This document shows positions 34,081-46,527 of a stretch of 64,000 nucleotides of DNA, piece by piece; within the stretch, counting starts at the first letter, position 1; every line of letters begins with the position of its first letter. The DNA is from Omphiscola glabra. Its lineage: Eukaryota; Mollusca; Gastropoda; Lymnaeidae. The DNA lies in assembly GCA_964017045.1 (NCBI GenBank), contig OZ024798.1, positions 26,631,847 through 26,695,846 on the forward strand, read 5' to 3'. Below the pieces are notes generated by a model. That model saw only the letters and a program-made list of their open reading frames with translations. It did no database searches and was not told where the DNA came from. The position numbers and the translations under genes are program-made.

Positions 34081-34450
34081 GTGTGATGAATAAATTTATG
34101 TGTGGTGAATAAAATGGAGTGAGGCGAATATATTCAGGTGTCGGGATAAACGGATGTGTGGTGAAAAAAATGGAGTGAGGCGAATATATTCAGGTGTCGG
34201 GATAAACGGATGTGTGGTAAAAAAAATGGAGTGAGGCGAATATATTCAGGTGTCGGGATAAACGGATGTGTGGTGAATAAAATGGAGTGAGGCGAATATA
34301 TTCAGGTGTCGGGATAAACGGATGTGTGGTGAATAAAATGGAGTGAGGCGAATATATTCAGGTGTGGGGATAAACGGATGTGTGGTGAATAAAATGGAGT
34401 GAGGCGAATATATTCAGGTGTGGGGATAAACGGATGCGTGGTGAACAAAA
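34081..34450. repeat. 56-bp minisatellite, about 6 units
   Basis: Unit starts TGTGTGGTGAATAAAATGGA and contains GTGAGGCGAATATATTCAGG. Confidence 0.92.
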
Positions 34451-34508
34451 TGAGTTTTGGGGCTAAAGAGCTGTGCTATGTTGGTTGGCTGATTATTTAC
34501 ATCTAGGA

Positions 34509-34682
34509 CAGGGGTTCTTAACCTTGGGTACCCGACTCCCATGGGTGTGGGAAGACCCATAAAATACCATCAAATTGTGTGTGTTTGTTTAATTTTTCAG
34601 TTATATTAGCTTTTTACCGTGATGGCGGGAGTGATGGCAATCGGGAGGAGGTGCTGTGCTGGGAAAAGGTTAAGAGCCCCAT
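34509..34682. mobile_element. hAT-type MITE (TIR CAGGGGTTCTTAACC)
   Basis: Perfect direct repeats atctagga (34501-34508, 34683-34690) flank caggggttcttaacc and ggttaagagccccata, which form inverted ends with a ragged right terminus. Confidence 0.75.
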
Positions 34683-34690
34683 ATCTAGGA

Positions 34691-35573
34691 AAATGGGTAT
34701 ATTTTCAGCAACTCTCAATAACCCTTTTTTTTTTCTCTTCATTTGTTTAAACCACGTTTCACCCACACATTACCCCACACACAAGAAACCACAAAAACTG
34801 GATGCTACATAAGGAACATACTGCATTAAGTTAATGTTACATGAGTTACTTTCCTGGGGGGTTACACCTTGTCATACAACAGCGCAACACAAGGTCTTGT
34901 CGTGGGCTGTTACAGTCTTCGTTAGCATGTGTGAGCGAAATGGTGGTGAGCAGTGGGTTAAGGCAGGAAAATAAGAACTATTTTAGGAACTGTCATCATT
35001 ACATTAATTGTCTATTCATTAATGTCAAATGTCATTTTTTACCGTAAAAAGTCAGGCATCACTTAAGACTACCATTATTTACCGTAAAATGTCAACGCTA
35101 ACGTAAAGGTCCACTCATGTTTAAATATACATGTGAGAAAATGCGCAACTGTCGGATCTCATTCAAATAAAATATTTTAATAGAAAAATATCGTTGTGTC
35201 ATCTGATTCCAATTGTAACTTTTTGAGCTGGATACCATTCATAATGAATCATCCACAATATTGAGTATAATCACATTCTTGTTGAGATATTCAATCCACA
35301 TTATGCAGATAAGCCATTTATATAAGGGCGTACAATATCCATATTATCAAGATCAGCAATTAATATCTAGACGAACAATATCCGCATCATCCAGATCAGC
35401 AATTCAGGACGTGCATTATCCATGTTACCCATGGATTTCATTTAAGGACGTACAATATCCAACCCTAATCAAGAACAACGCCATTCTTTGACTAAATAAA
35501 TAGCAGCACCAATTTTGTTCCCGTCTGACACTTACATATCCCTAAATGCTAGTGAGTGTGCTCTAATAGTTTC
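34691..35573. other. unassigned AT-rich DNA
   Basis: A degenerate motif (CGTACAATATCCA) recurs at 35320-35460. No gene. Confidence 0.5.
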
Positions 35574-36640
35574 CTGACATGCACAACTGTCTAGGATTCA
35601 TAGTCTTTGATCTAACATTTCCTGACATGCACAACTGTCTAGGATTCATAGTCATTGATCTAACATTTCCTGACATGCACAACTGTCTAGGATTCATAGT
35701 CTTTGATCTAACATTTCCTGACATGCACAACTGTCTAGGATTCATAGTCTTTGATCTAATAGTTTCCTGACATGCACAACTGTCTAGGATTCATAGTCTT
35801 TGATCTAACATTTCCTGACATGCACAACTGTCTAGGATTCATAGTCTTTGATCTAACATTTCCTGACATGCACAACTGTCTAGGATTCATAGTCTTTGAT
35901 CTAACGTTTCCTGACATGCACAACTGCCTAGGATTCATAGTCTTTGATCTAACATTTCCTGACATGCACAACTGCCTAGAGTTCATAATCTTTGATCTAA
36001 CATTTCCTGACATGCACAACTGCCTAGAGTTCATAATCTTTGATCTAACATTTCCTGACATGCACAACTGCCTAGAGTTCATAGTCTTTGATCTAACATT
36101 TCCTGACATGCACAACTGTCTAGGATTCATAGTCTTTGATCTAACATTTCCTGACATGCACAACTGCCTAGAGTTCATAGTCTTTGATCTAACATTTCCT
36201 GACATGCACAACTGTCTAGGATTCATAGTCTTTGATCTAACATTTCCTGACATGCACAACTGCCTAGAGTTCATAATCTTTGATCTAACATTTCCTGATG
36301 GACCTGACATGCTCAACTGCCTAGGATTCATAATCTTTGATCTAACATTTCCTGATGGACCTGACATGCTCAACTGCCTAGGATTCATAATCTTTGATCT
36401 AACATTTCCTGATATACCTGATATGCTCAACTGCCTAGGATTCATAATCTTTGCTCTAACATTTCCTGATGGACCTGACATGCTCAACTGCCTAGGATTC
36501 ATAATCTTTGATCTAACATTTCCTGATGTACCTGATATGCTCAACTGCATAGGATACATAATCTTTGATCTAACATTTCCGGATGTACCTGACATGCTCA
36601 CCCGCCAAAGATTCATAATCTTTGATCTAACTTTTTACGA
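35574..36640. repeat. 48-bp / 57-bp minisatellite, about 21 units, open on both strands
   Basis: First part: 48-bp units starting ATGCACAACTGTCTAGGATT. From about 36290: 57-bp units with a 9-bp addition (GATGGACCT). Both lengths are multiples of three, giving a 300-codon frame on + and 286 on -. Variants CTAGGATT/CTAGAGTT and CATAGT/CATAAT mark unit types. Not believed to be a gene: no signal peptide, splice signal or non-repeat domain. Confidence 0.93.
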
Positions 36641-36769
36641 TCGCGCTATCGATCCCCGGCAGGGTCTGGTGTGATCCACGATGCGTGGGTGATATCGATT
36701 CCATTAGTTACTGATGTCATCAATATCGTCTGACAGCGTGATGTTGTTTTATACTGTAGTTGGTGCGCG

Positions 36770-36845
36770 CGTGGGGGTGCATAACAAATGGTGTGTGTGT
36801 GTGGAGGGGGGCATAACAACAAGTGTGTTTGTGTGTGTGATATAA
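36770..36845. repeat. GT-rich microsatellite
   Basis: Short GTGTGT tracts mixed with GGAGGGGGG. Confidence 0.7.
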
Positions 36846-38494
36846 GAAGATCAATCTTCTGCTGTGTCAAAAGATACAAGTCACTTATCGGATGTCAGCA
36901 TAAGTCATGATCAAAGACCGAAATTACTTTATGACTGCAGCTTTAACATAAAATATCATGAAATGTTTGCTCAAAGTCAATGTCACCCACAGTTAATACA
37001 CCTTTTGAATAAATCTGAGCTAATGAACAAGGTGTACAAAAATATTTTTTTAAATAAAACTTAATTCAAGTGGGGAGGGGGGAATTCTATAAAACCAATG
37101 TGAAGGACAAAATAAAAGAACTACCAAAGTCAAGGACAAGTCAGGCAATGTTGAATTATAAACATAAAGCATGTACACGCATATTAAAGCCAATGTCAAG
37201 GACAGTTTCTATGACACCAATGTCATGGACTGAATGGTGTCACAAAATGATTGTAAAGTGCTCGTAAAGTCGGCTGTAATTGTTTTGTTATTCATCTGTC
37301 TATAGTTGTTAAGATGTCCAATGGGTTCTTAATCTACCTTGTTCCATAGATCTCTTTGTCAGTTGGGTGAAAGACACAACCCGACACAACCCCCTTCTTA
37401 GAATAATGGTTTATTTAAATGCGTACATTAAAATTACAAAAGGGAAAAGCCGGTCACGGACACAATGAAATTTTTTGGGACCCGTGAGATGTCCGTGGAC
37501 CACATTTTAAGAACCCCTTATCTATATATAGTCACTTTTAGGATTGTATTTGTCTCCTAACATCGTACCATTAGTGTCCTTATCTTTGAAGACAGAACCA
37601 TGTCTCTTATTAATACAGATGGAACGATATAGAAGTTCTCAGATGATACATAGTGTATCAGCAACAGAGGGACAACCATTCTGCAACATTCGTAACGTGT
37701 ATGATGTTTCTAAGCTGTAGCACTGCTTAAAAAGACAAAAGGATATCAGCGGTTGTAAAAGAGATTGCTGCTGGAATGGGGGGGGGGGGGGGGGAGAGAG
37801 AGAACAGGGAAGGAGAGCAACTTGAGTCCACGAGAAAAACTGCCTTTTGATGGTCAGAACTTACCGGACGTTCTGTGATCACAAGAAAGGGGGATACTGG
37901 ATTTTGGTGACTGTGTGTGGGAAAAGGGAGGTGGGGGGGGGGTCTCTTTACTAAAGTTACTGAGGGTAACTAATTTAAGTTGAAATTTAGCAATTGTGAT
38001 TAAAAGTAGTTATTGAAAAAAAAAAAAAGGGGGGGGGTATGTGTGTGTGTGTGTGTGTTTATGATTCAAGGAGGGATAAGCAAGACCAAATTACGGAACA
38101 TTTTAAAAAGAGTGAAACGAAACCGGTACGGGTAATAAGTTTTCAAGACTGTACTCAATGTGTTGGTCTACCGAGGTGTGTGTGTGTGTGTGTGTAGTGA
38201 GGCGCGAACGCTTGTGTTGATGAATAATAGAGCAGTCTGGATGGGCACAGCTAATCAGGTGTGTTGATCCACAGTAGGGGAGATGGCCACGTAGTTGGTC
38301 TAACACAACCACATTCGCTAATAATGCTCACTCAATACTACCCTCTAGACAGTGGGGGAGCGAGGGTTAGAGCAGCCCGAGGCGGGAAAGTAATTTCGCT
38401 CCCCTCCCCCACACAAAAAACAACGGAAGTTGCCTGAAAATAGCACCCCCTCCATAGAAAGAAAAAAGTGCCGGTAGGGCCGGACCTACCCCCA
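36846..38494. other. unassigned; possible MITE remnant around 37320-37515
   Basis: TGGGTTCTTAATCTA (about 37322) and TTTTAAGAACCCCTTA (about 37507) look like weak inverted ends. Poly-G tracts at 37779 and 37932. No gene. Confidence 0.4.
38038..38060. repeat. (GT)n microsatellite
   Basis: Preceded by A13-like and G8 tracts; a second GT tract is at 38175-38195. Confidence 0.85.
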
Positions 38495-38895
38495 GGAGAA
38501 TGTTGAGACACATGAGAATTTTGAGTCACAGGAGAATTTTGAGACACAGGAGAATTTTGAGACACATGAGAAATTTCTGACACAGGAGAATTTTGAGTCA
38601 CAGGAGAACTTTGAGACACATCAGAACTTTCTGACACAGGAGAATTTTGAGTCACAGGAGAACTTTGAGACACAAGGGAACGTTGAGTCACAGTAGAACG
38701 TTGAGACACAGGAGAACGTTGAGACACAGGAGAACGTTGAGACACAGGATAACTTTGAGACACGGTAGAAAGTTGAGACACAGGAGAACTTTGAGACACA
38801 GTAGAACGTTGAGACACAGGAGAACGTTGAGTCACATGAGAACTTTGAGACACAGTAGAACTTTGAGACACAGGAGAACTTTGAGTCACACATGA
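38495..38895. repeat. 18-bp minisatellite, about 22 units
   Basis: Unit TTGAGACACAGGAGAACG with GAGTC/GAGAC and TTTT/CTTT variants; open frames on both strands. Confidence 0.92.
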
Positions 38896-39069
38896 CTGCC
38901 AGATTTCTTTGGGCTTTTTTAATACTTTATTGCTTTTTTTATTTATTTGTTTATTTTATAGGTTTATTCCCAGCCCCACAGCTGTTCTCCACCAGGAACT
39001 TTCATAAGTGATACTCTACCTTTGCCCCATTTCGATTTTGGCTTCCCTTGTGTTTTTTAAAAACTTTTA

Positions 39070-39560
39070 CACCCGTCTATACGGCCACTAGGACCCGTCT
39101 AAACGGCCACTAGGACCCGTCTATACAGTCACTAGGACCCGTCTATACAGTCACTAGGACCCGTATATACGGCCACTAGGACCCGTCTATACAGTCACTA
39201 GGACCCGTCTATACAGTCACTAGGACCCGTCTATACAGTCACTAGGACCCGTATATACGGCCACTAGGACCCGTCTATACAGCCACTAGGACCCGTCTAT
39301 ACAGCCACTAGGACCCGTCTCTACAGCCACTAGGACCCGTCTATACAGCCACTAGGACCCGTCTATACAGCCACCAGGACCAGTCTATACGGCAACCAGG
39401 ACCCGTCTATACGGCCACTAGGAACCGTCTATACAGCCACTAGGACCCGTCTATACAGCCACTAGGACCCGTCTCTACAGCCACTAGGACCCGTCTCTAC
39501 AGCCACTAGGACCCATCTATACAGCCGCTAGTACCCGTCTATACAGCCACTAGGACCCGC
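39070..39560. repeat. 22-bp minisatellite, about 22 units
   Basis: Unit GACCCGTCTATACAGCCACT plus AG. Confidence 0.94.
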
Positions 39561-39719
39561 CCAAGTAAAATGGGGGAAATAAATAACTAGTGTACTTTCA
39601 TTATCCTTTCATTCAATTGCCCCCCACCCCAATAAAACAGCTCCTAAGCGACCACAGGAATGTGAAGACTTGAAACATTTCAAATATCCTTGGAGTGAGT
39701 GAGTTGAACGGTTGGAATC

Positions 39720-40555
39720 CTGCACTTTAGCATGACCAGATGAGTCCCACCTTCTCAATGCACTTTAGCATGACCAGATGAGACCCACCTTCTCGATGCA
39801 CTTTCGCATGACCAGATGAGGCCCACCTTCTCGATGCACTTTAGCATGACCAGATGAGTCCCACCTTCTCAATGCACTTTCGCATGACCAGATGAGACCC
39901 ACCTTCTCAATGCACTTTAGCATGACCAGATGAGTCCCACCTTCTCAATGCACTTTAGCATGACCAGATGAGACCCACCTTCTCGATGCACTTTAGCATG
40001 ACCAGATGAGACCCACCTTCTCGATGCACTTTAGCATGACCAGATGAGACCCACCTTCTCGATGCACTTTAGCATGACCAGATGAGACCCACCTTCTCGA
40101 TGCACTTTAGCATGACCAGATGAGACCCACCTTCTCGATGCACTTCAGCATGACCAGATGAGACCCACCTTCTCGATGCACTTTAGCATGACCAGATGAG
40201 ACCCACCTTCTCGATGCACTTTAGTATGACCAGATGAGACCCTCCTTCTCGATGCACTTTAGCATGACCAGATGAGACCCACCTTCTCGATGCACTTTAG
40301 CATGACCAGATGAGACCCACCTTCTCGATGCACTTCAGCATGACCAGATGAGACCCACCTTCTCGATGCACTTTAGCATGACTAGATGAGACCCACCTTC
40401 TCAATGCACTTTAGCATGACCAGATGAGACCCAATTTCTCGATGCACTTCAGCATGACCAGATGAGACCCACCTTCTCGATGCACTTTAGCATGACCAGA
40501 TGAGACCCACCTTCTCGATGCACTTTAGCATGACCAGATGAGACCCAATTTCTCA
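39720..40555. repeat. 38-bp minisatellite, about 22 units
   Basis: Unit starts GATGCACTTTAGCATGACCA and continues GATGAGACCCACCTTCTC. Homogeneous in its middle. Confidence 0.95.
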
Positions 40556-40636
40556 AAATGACAAAAGTCGCATGGTTTTTTCATGGGGTCAAAAATGAAA
40601 ATGAAAGTGCGTCTGCCTTTTTGTCAACCCTTAGAA

Positions 40637-40828
40637 CAGTGTTTCTCAACCTTTGAAATGCCGCGACCCTTTTATGAAGTTCCTCATATTGTGGCGACCC
40701 CCAAACACATACTTTTCTTTGCTACTTCATAACTGTAGAGTATGTGTTTTCCGGTGGTCTTAGACGACCCCTGGGTAAGGGTCGTTCGACCCCCAAAGGG
40801 ATCGCGACCAACAGGTTGAGAACCGCTG
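40637..40828 (-). mobile_element. SPIN-like nonautonomous hAT element, copy 3 (reverse orientation)
   Basis: 192 bp with perfect duplications ccttagaa (40629-40636, 40829-40836). Ends CAGTGTTTCTCAACC and GGTTGAGAACCGCTG; internal sequence is the reverse complement of copies 1 and 2, with small deletions. Confidence 0.85.
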
Positions 40829-41088
40829 CCTTAGAATGTCATACCGGAAGTCCGTGCGGATGGCGCGAGGAAGATTATATGATCAAGTAAATTGCTTTAT
40901 AACAGGCTGTACTTCTGATAGGATAACTTTTCCGTAACTAGAGGTGAACGCCCATACGCTGACACGAGCGCTTATTTTAATTAAGTTTTTTTTTTTTTTT
41001 TTTGCTGAGAGTCAGTTAGGCTGTTGGCCGGGCGACGATATATAACTAGTCAGAAATAGATCGAGAACACGTGGTTAGACAATAAATA

Positions 41089-42830
41089 ATGAATAGTAAC
41101 TACTTTATCATTTCATATACTCAAACATTTAACCTAACATTAGAGAGGAACAATAACAGGATACATTCTGAGGGAAACCCAAGGCCCCCTACCAATGGGT
41201 ACTCCTGCAATCAACCCCTTCAGTGTCTTGCATATGCTGATGACATAGCAGTGCTAGGGAAAAGTATTAAGACCCACAACCAATGAGCACTCTCTACAAT
41301 CAACCCCTTCAGTATCTTGCATATGCTGATGACATAGCAGTGCTAGGGAAAAGTATTAAGACCCACAACCAATGAGCACTCTCTACAATCAACCCCTTCA
41401 GTATCTTGCATATGCTGATGACATAGCAGTGCTAGGGAAAAGTATTAAGACCCACAACCAATGAGCACTCTCTACAATCAACCCCTTCAGTATCTTGCAT
41501 ATGCTGATGACATAGCAGTGCTAGGGAAAAGTATTAAGACCCACAACCAATGAGCACTCTCTACAATCAACCCCTTCAGTATCTTGCATATGCTGATGAC
41601 ATAGCAGTGCTAGGGAAAAGTATTAAGACCCACAACCAATGAGCACTCTCTACAATCAACCCCTTCAGTATCTTGCAAATGCTGATGACATAGCAGTGCT
41701 AGGGAAAAGTATTAAGACCCACAACCAATGAGCACTCTCTACAGTCAACCCCTTCAGTATCTTGCATATGCTGATGACATAGCAGTGCTAGGGAAAAGTA
41801 TTAAGACCCACAACCAATGAGCACTCTCTACAATCAACCCCTTCAGTATCTTGCAAATGCTGATGACATAGCAGTGCTAGGGAAAAGTATTAAGACCCAC
41901 AACCAATGAGCACTCTCTACAATCAACCCCTTCAGTATCTTGCATATGCTGATGACATAGCAGTGCTAGGGAAAAGTATTAAGACCCACAACCAATGAGC
42001 ACTCTCTACAATCAACCCCTTCAGTATCTTGCATATGCTGATGACATAGGACTGCTAGGGAAAAGTATCTAAGACATACCAAAATCCTTTTATTGAATTA
42101 GAAGACGCATCACTTCAAGCAGGGCTGGAAGTTAACAAGCAACAAACAAAATACGTGACTATGATAAGAGAAGAACAGACAGAGGAAGCCATTCAAATTA
42201 GAAACTAGACTTTTGAAAAAGTAAATCAATTCAAATACCTAGGATCTTTATTAAATGAGAGAAACAAATTACTAACAGAAATAAAAGAAAGAATATTAGC
42301 CGGAAACAGGGCATACTTCAGTAGTCAGAAAATACTCAAAAGTAAACACATTACAAGAGAAACAAAGAAAACTATATATAAAACTGTTGTAACATATGCA
42401 GGTGAAACTTGGATTCTTACAAAAACGGCAGAAAACCTATTAAACACATGGGAGAGAAAAATTCTCAGGAAAATATATGGACCAACAAAGGATGACTATG
42501 GATGGAGAATACAAACCAACCATGAATTTTACAGTCTATATCAGGATCCCATGATAGATGCAGAAATTTAAAAAGGGCAGGCTACGCTGGGCAGGACACT
42601 TAGAGAGCATGCCAAATGACAGAGGAGTGACGAGGGTGCATCACCAAAAGCGGAAAACGGCTCAAAGGCGTACCTATAGGCTTAGATGGATGGGCGATGT
42701 CGAAAAAGATCTACAACAACTGGGAATCCAAGCATGGAAAAGAAAAGCATTAATTAGATCTGAGTGGAAGGAAGTAGTGAGGCAGGCCAAAGCCCTACAT
42801 GGGCTGCAGAGCCACATGCATGGATAGTAT
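41089..42830 (+). mobile_element. non-LTR retrotransposon RT remnant carrying an internal tandem array
   Basis: Left part reads LTLERNNNRIHSEGN and LAYADDIAVLGKS, including the catalytic YADD (41233-41244). An 89-bp array follows to about 42070. Then the RT continues: SLQAGLEVNKQQTKYVTM, VNQFKYLGSLLNERNKL, IYKTVVTYAGETWILTK, ERKILRKIYGP. The C-terminal domain (RLRWAGHLESMPND, RLRWMGDVEKDLQQLGI) reaches 42824. The pattern is that of arthropod/mollusc endonuclease-RT elements; the clade is not certain. Stops and frameshifts show it is dead. Confidence 0.78.
41197..42070. repeat. 89-bp tandem array derived from an RT catalytic segment, about 10 units
   Basis: Unit contains CTTGCATATGCTGATGACAT (Leu-Ala-Tyr-Ala-Asp-Asp) and AGCAGTGCTAGGGAAAAGTA. 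Units at 41285, 41374 and 41463 show the 89-bp step. Since 89 is not a multiple of three the frame shifts at each unit. Confidence 0.95.
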
Positions 42831-43869
42831 ACTCAAACAAACATACAACAAAAAGATATCGCGAAATAAAGATGTTTCTAGTGCACAATTTCAAGAGCAT
42901 GAAGACGTTTTATTAAGAGAGTACCTTTGAGCACTTAAGTAACTTTGTGAAGGTCTTAGTGTCAAAATCTGTCGAACATATTAAAGATTGAACAAACAGA
43001 GGAAAACATAACAATAGTATTTGATTTTTTTAAAAGGTGGTTCTCCGACCCCCCCCCCCCCCCCCCCCCCGCACAAACAATTTAAGAGAAAAGGCCAAGC
43101 CCGAGGTAACCCAGGGCGCCCTGGATCTTTCACTGTGTTTCCGAATCATTCCTGTGCAATTAATGTCATGGTAAAGTCACCACTGGATCTCAACGAAGGA
43201 AACAGTTCACCGACCAGATGGCTGCACAGCTAATTGATTCGTGGTTATGGTATCTCTGGACTTGCATTATTGTTTTTATGAGCTCAGTTTCCAACTGACT
43301 CACCTCACACAACCCCCCCCCCCCTTTCCCCGAATGGCGACCAACCGGGAAATGGCACACCAGCAGCCGATCACTCTTGAATGTGTGCATTTTATGTTTA
43401 TTATAACGTTGATCTTTGGGTGAGTATAATTTTACAATTATAACGTTGCTGGTCGGTTGAGTTACGACAACGACTACCACGTGCACAGTGCAATCGATTG
43501 AGGAAACTCGCACAGGTGTTGATGGTGTATGGAAAGTGCGTGAGTGGCCTGGCTAGAATGTAGCACGACAAAGCCGTGGTCCAACTTTCAGTGGATCACT
43601 CGTGCCGATAACTATAACTTTAAATATGAGGGGTGGGTGGGGGTGGGGGGGGGGGGGTAAAGGTGCATAACGTTGATACGAATGTAACTAGACAGCAATC
43701 TCGGAAGGGGGGGTGGGGGGAATCATACTGCTTACTGGCTAAATAGGATAACGCGCATACATGTGTCAGTCATAGGATATTTAAAAGTAAAGGTAAGGGT
43801 GTATGGGTTTTGAATCACAGGGTGTCTCAAACTAAAGGATAAATTGTATGTAACCCAAGTACGTAGCTT

Positions 43870-44025
43870 TGTATGGTAGATGTGTCACGCTGCGTGGTAG
43901 TCGTGTCAAGTTATATGGTAGTTGTGTCACGTTGTGCGATATAAGATGTGCCACGCTGTGCTGTAGATGTGTCACTTTGTGTGGTAGATGTGTCACTTTG
44001 TGTGGTAGATGTGTCACGTGGTGAG
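43870..44025. repeat. 21-bp degenerate repeat
   Basis: Units like GTCACTTTGTGTGGTAGATG; the last 3 are near identical. Confidence 0.8.
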
Positions 44026-44395
44026 GTAAAAAGGTTAAGTTTTAAGTAAACGTATCCCATAATGCAACAACTGCCACTTTGAATAGCTTGAAAACGTGAA
44101 GTATAATTGTCCATTGTTGTGTCCATACAGAATTCAAATTGGTTGTTGAGCCCTGCAGACGACGTCGCGCTCCAACTCCCGATTTCCGGAACTTGCAATT
44201 AACTTGAAGCATTGACATTATATATATTTTGTGGGCTAACCATACAATTAACTTTGAGCACTGACATTATGTATTTGTGTGGGCTAACTACCTAGCTATT
44301 ATATTACATCCAAGCTCGCCAAAAAGAGTGGCTCTCTCCTAGGTCAACCGCCTGGCCCAAACTGCTATAAAGCTGGGGCATGGACCGCTAAGACA

Positions 44396-44520
44396 AATAA
44401 CACTGGCCTCTATACTCCGCAACACTGGCCTCTATACTCCGCAACACTGGTCTCTATACTCCCGCAACACTGGCCTCTATACTCCGCAAAACTGGCCTCT
44501 ACACTCAATTAACACTAGCT
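44396..44520. repeat. 22-bp minisatellite, about 5 units
   Basis: Unit AACACTGGCCTCTATACTCC plus GC. Confidence 0.9.
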
Positions 44521-45846
44521 TCTGTATTCCACAAAACTATATGTTTCGCTACCAGGCTTTACCATGCCATTTATGGGATCAGATTCAATGGACTGTTTTC
44601 GTAGATTCTGCTTATTCCAAACAGTCAATGGCTGACTATTGTGGTACGGTGACTCACATCTGTATTGTATTTTAAAACTTGAACAGTTATTTCTTTCACG
44701 CTGTGTGGACATAACACATCTAAAACTACACTACATTCTTGTAGGTTGTGGTAGTTATGCAGGTATTTATCCATCTGTTAATCCATGTTTTTTGTTGTTT
44801 TTTTAAAGCCAAGGTTTAACACGAATCAAATATGTAGGATCAGCCTTGAGGCACTTTCTGTGCATTCCACTTTAAGACCCCTGGACGTGACAACACAAGT
44901 CCCAAGAACGGTCCCAAATGAACAGCTGACAGATTACTTGCGCACTATCACCCTACCGTCATATCCCGTTCAAAAACATATATTTTACACTCCAGCGATA
45001 ACATGCACTCAAAGGAACAACTGATCTAAATACCATTTTCTTTCACCGGTTAGTTGCAGTTTTATACTTTCAGACATCAAAACAGTTTCTTTTTGCACAG
45101 ACTGGGGCGGGGCTGTCTCGACCATCCAAAGAACTGACGCACCAACGATCATAAGTGGCTGATAACTATTCCTCTGCTTAAAAAAGTGTTCTTGTTTCTT
45201 ACAAGGAGTTAAGTTATTAGATAGTATATGTTATGATGGTTAAATTTAATGTCGATTTTTTTTTTAAACCAAAGCTTTGAAGTTCCTGTTCAGAAAACCA
45301 CGGACTGTACACGACACGTAGTCAAGGCAACAGGTTAAAACAACAGGTTAAGACAACAGGTAAAGAAACAAGTCAAGCTATGTGAGACGTAATAAAATAA
45401 GGATTTGCACTACACCGTTAATTTAGATCAGGAGTCGACACATACTTTTGAGTGAGGGAAATTGTTAAAATAAACTTAACGGCTAAGAAAGTGTTTTGGG
45501 AGCCGCTGGCAGGGGACGTAATTATGGATTCGTAAAACTTTTTTTTTTTTTTTTTAACCTCTCCTCTGGAGCCGACCGGATTGCCGACCACCGATTAAGA
45601 CCAACAATTATCTACTATTTTTTAACCCCTCGGGAAACATACAATTGAATTCCGCGATACACCATTAAACGTTGTTGTAAATATAACTATACAAGTAGTC
45701 TGTTTTGGTGTGCAGAAACATTTATGCACAAATTCTATGCAATTATACGATTTCAATTATTTTTAATTACTTTACGTCAAATTGTATTTTATTATCATGT
45801 CAATGACCTTAATTACATTACTGTTATGTTAAAATATATCGTAGTG

Positions 45847-46031
45847 CAGTGGTCGGAATATCGCGGCTCGCGAGCCGCATGCGGCTCTTTAGCGACCTGA
45901 GTGCGGCTCGGTCAGACGGCCACAAATCGGTTCTTGACAGGTTCTTGAAAATAAATTTGGCTCTCAAAATTTTCTTAATCGTCCTGCTGCTGACTTTTGG
46001 CTCTTTTGCCTAATGGGTTTGCCGACCACTG
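45847..46031. mobile_element. hAT-type MITE, CAGTGGTCGGCAAA family, copy 2
   Basis: 185 bp with perfect 8-bp duplications tcgtagtg (45839-45846, 46032-46039). TIRs CAGTGGTCGG and CCGACCACTG; long identity to 13426-13616. Confidence 0.85.
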
Positions 46032-46527
46032 TCGTAGTGTATCAGCGACTTTTGTATAGAGCAAGTTATATTTTAATGATCAGTTACACATAAACCTAAT
46101 CAAGTTAAGTTCTAAACCAGCGCCTCCCGCTCCGTCTTGGACATCCCATATGCAGGAGGTCACGTCTGGGTATAAATAAAACCATCAACAAGAAGTTGGC
46201 TTCCCCCAACCCACCCCCATGCACCGCCTCCATCCTGCAGGCTTCCAGTTGTCAATGTCAACTACACACGCACTTCAAATCATTCACAGTTTTGGACCAG
46301 GGTGACATCTAGCCCACAAGCGAGTTGGACCAGAATGGCATCCAGCACACAAGGGAGACAAGTCTCGACAAACTTGGACGGGGCTGGAAACATTTCGTTG
46401 TCAATATTTTTGTTAGTTTTAATCCAGAGAAACCAAAGGATTCGCGGTTTTAGTTTAGACACACTAGCATTTTTTTTTTTTTTAAATCAGAGATGAACAT
46501 GACACAAGCAAAAACAAGCTGCTAGGG

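Larger units (their letters stand above)
42840..45846. other. unassigned DNA between the RT remnant and a MITE
   Basis: Contains a C22 tract (43049-43070), other C/G tracts and the two arrays listed. No gene recognised. Confidence 0.5.

Noticed and set aside
35574..36640. 300-codon + ORF and 286-codon - ORF
   Set aside because: Purely a consequence of tandem units divisible by three; no non-repeat sequence, and both strands equally open.
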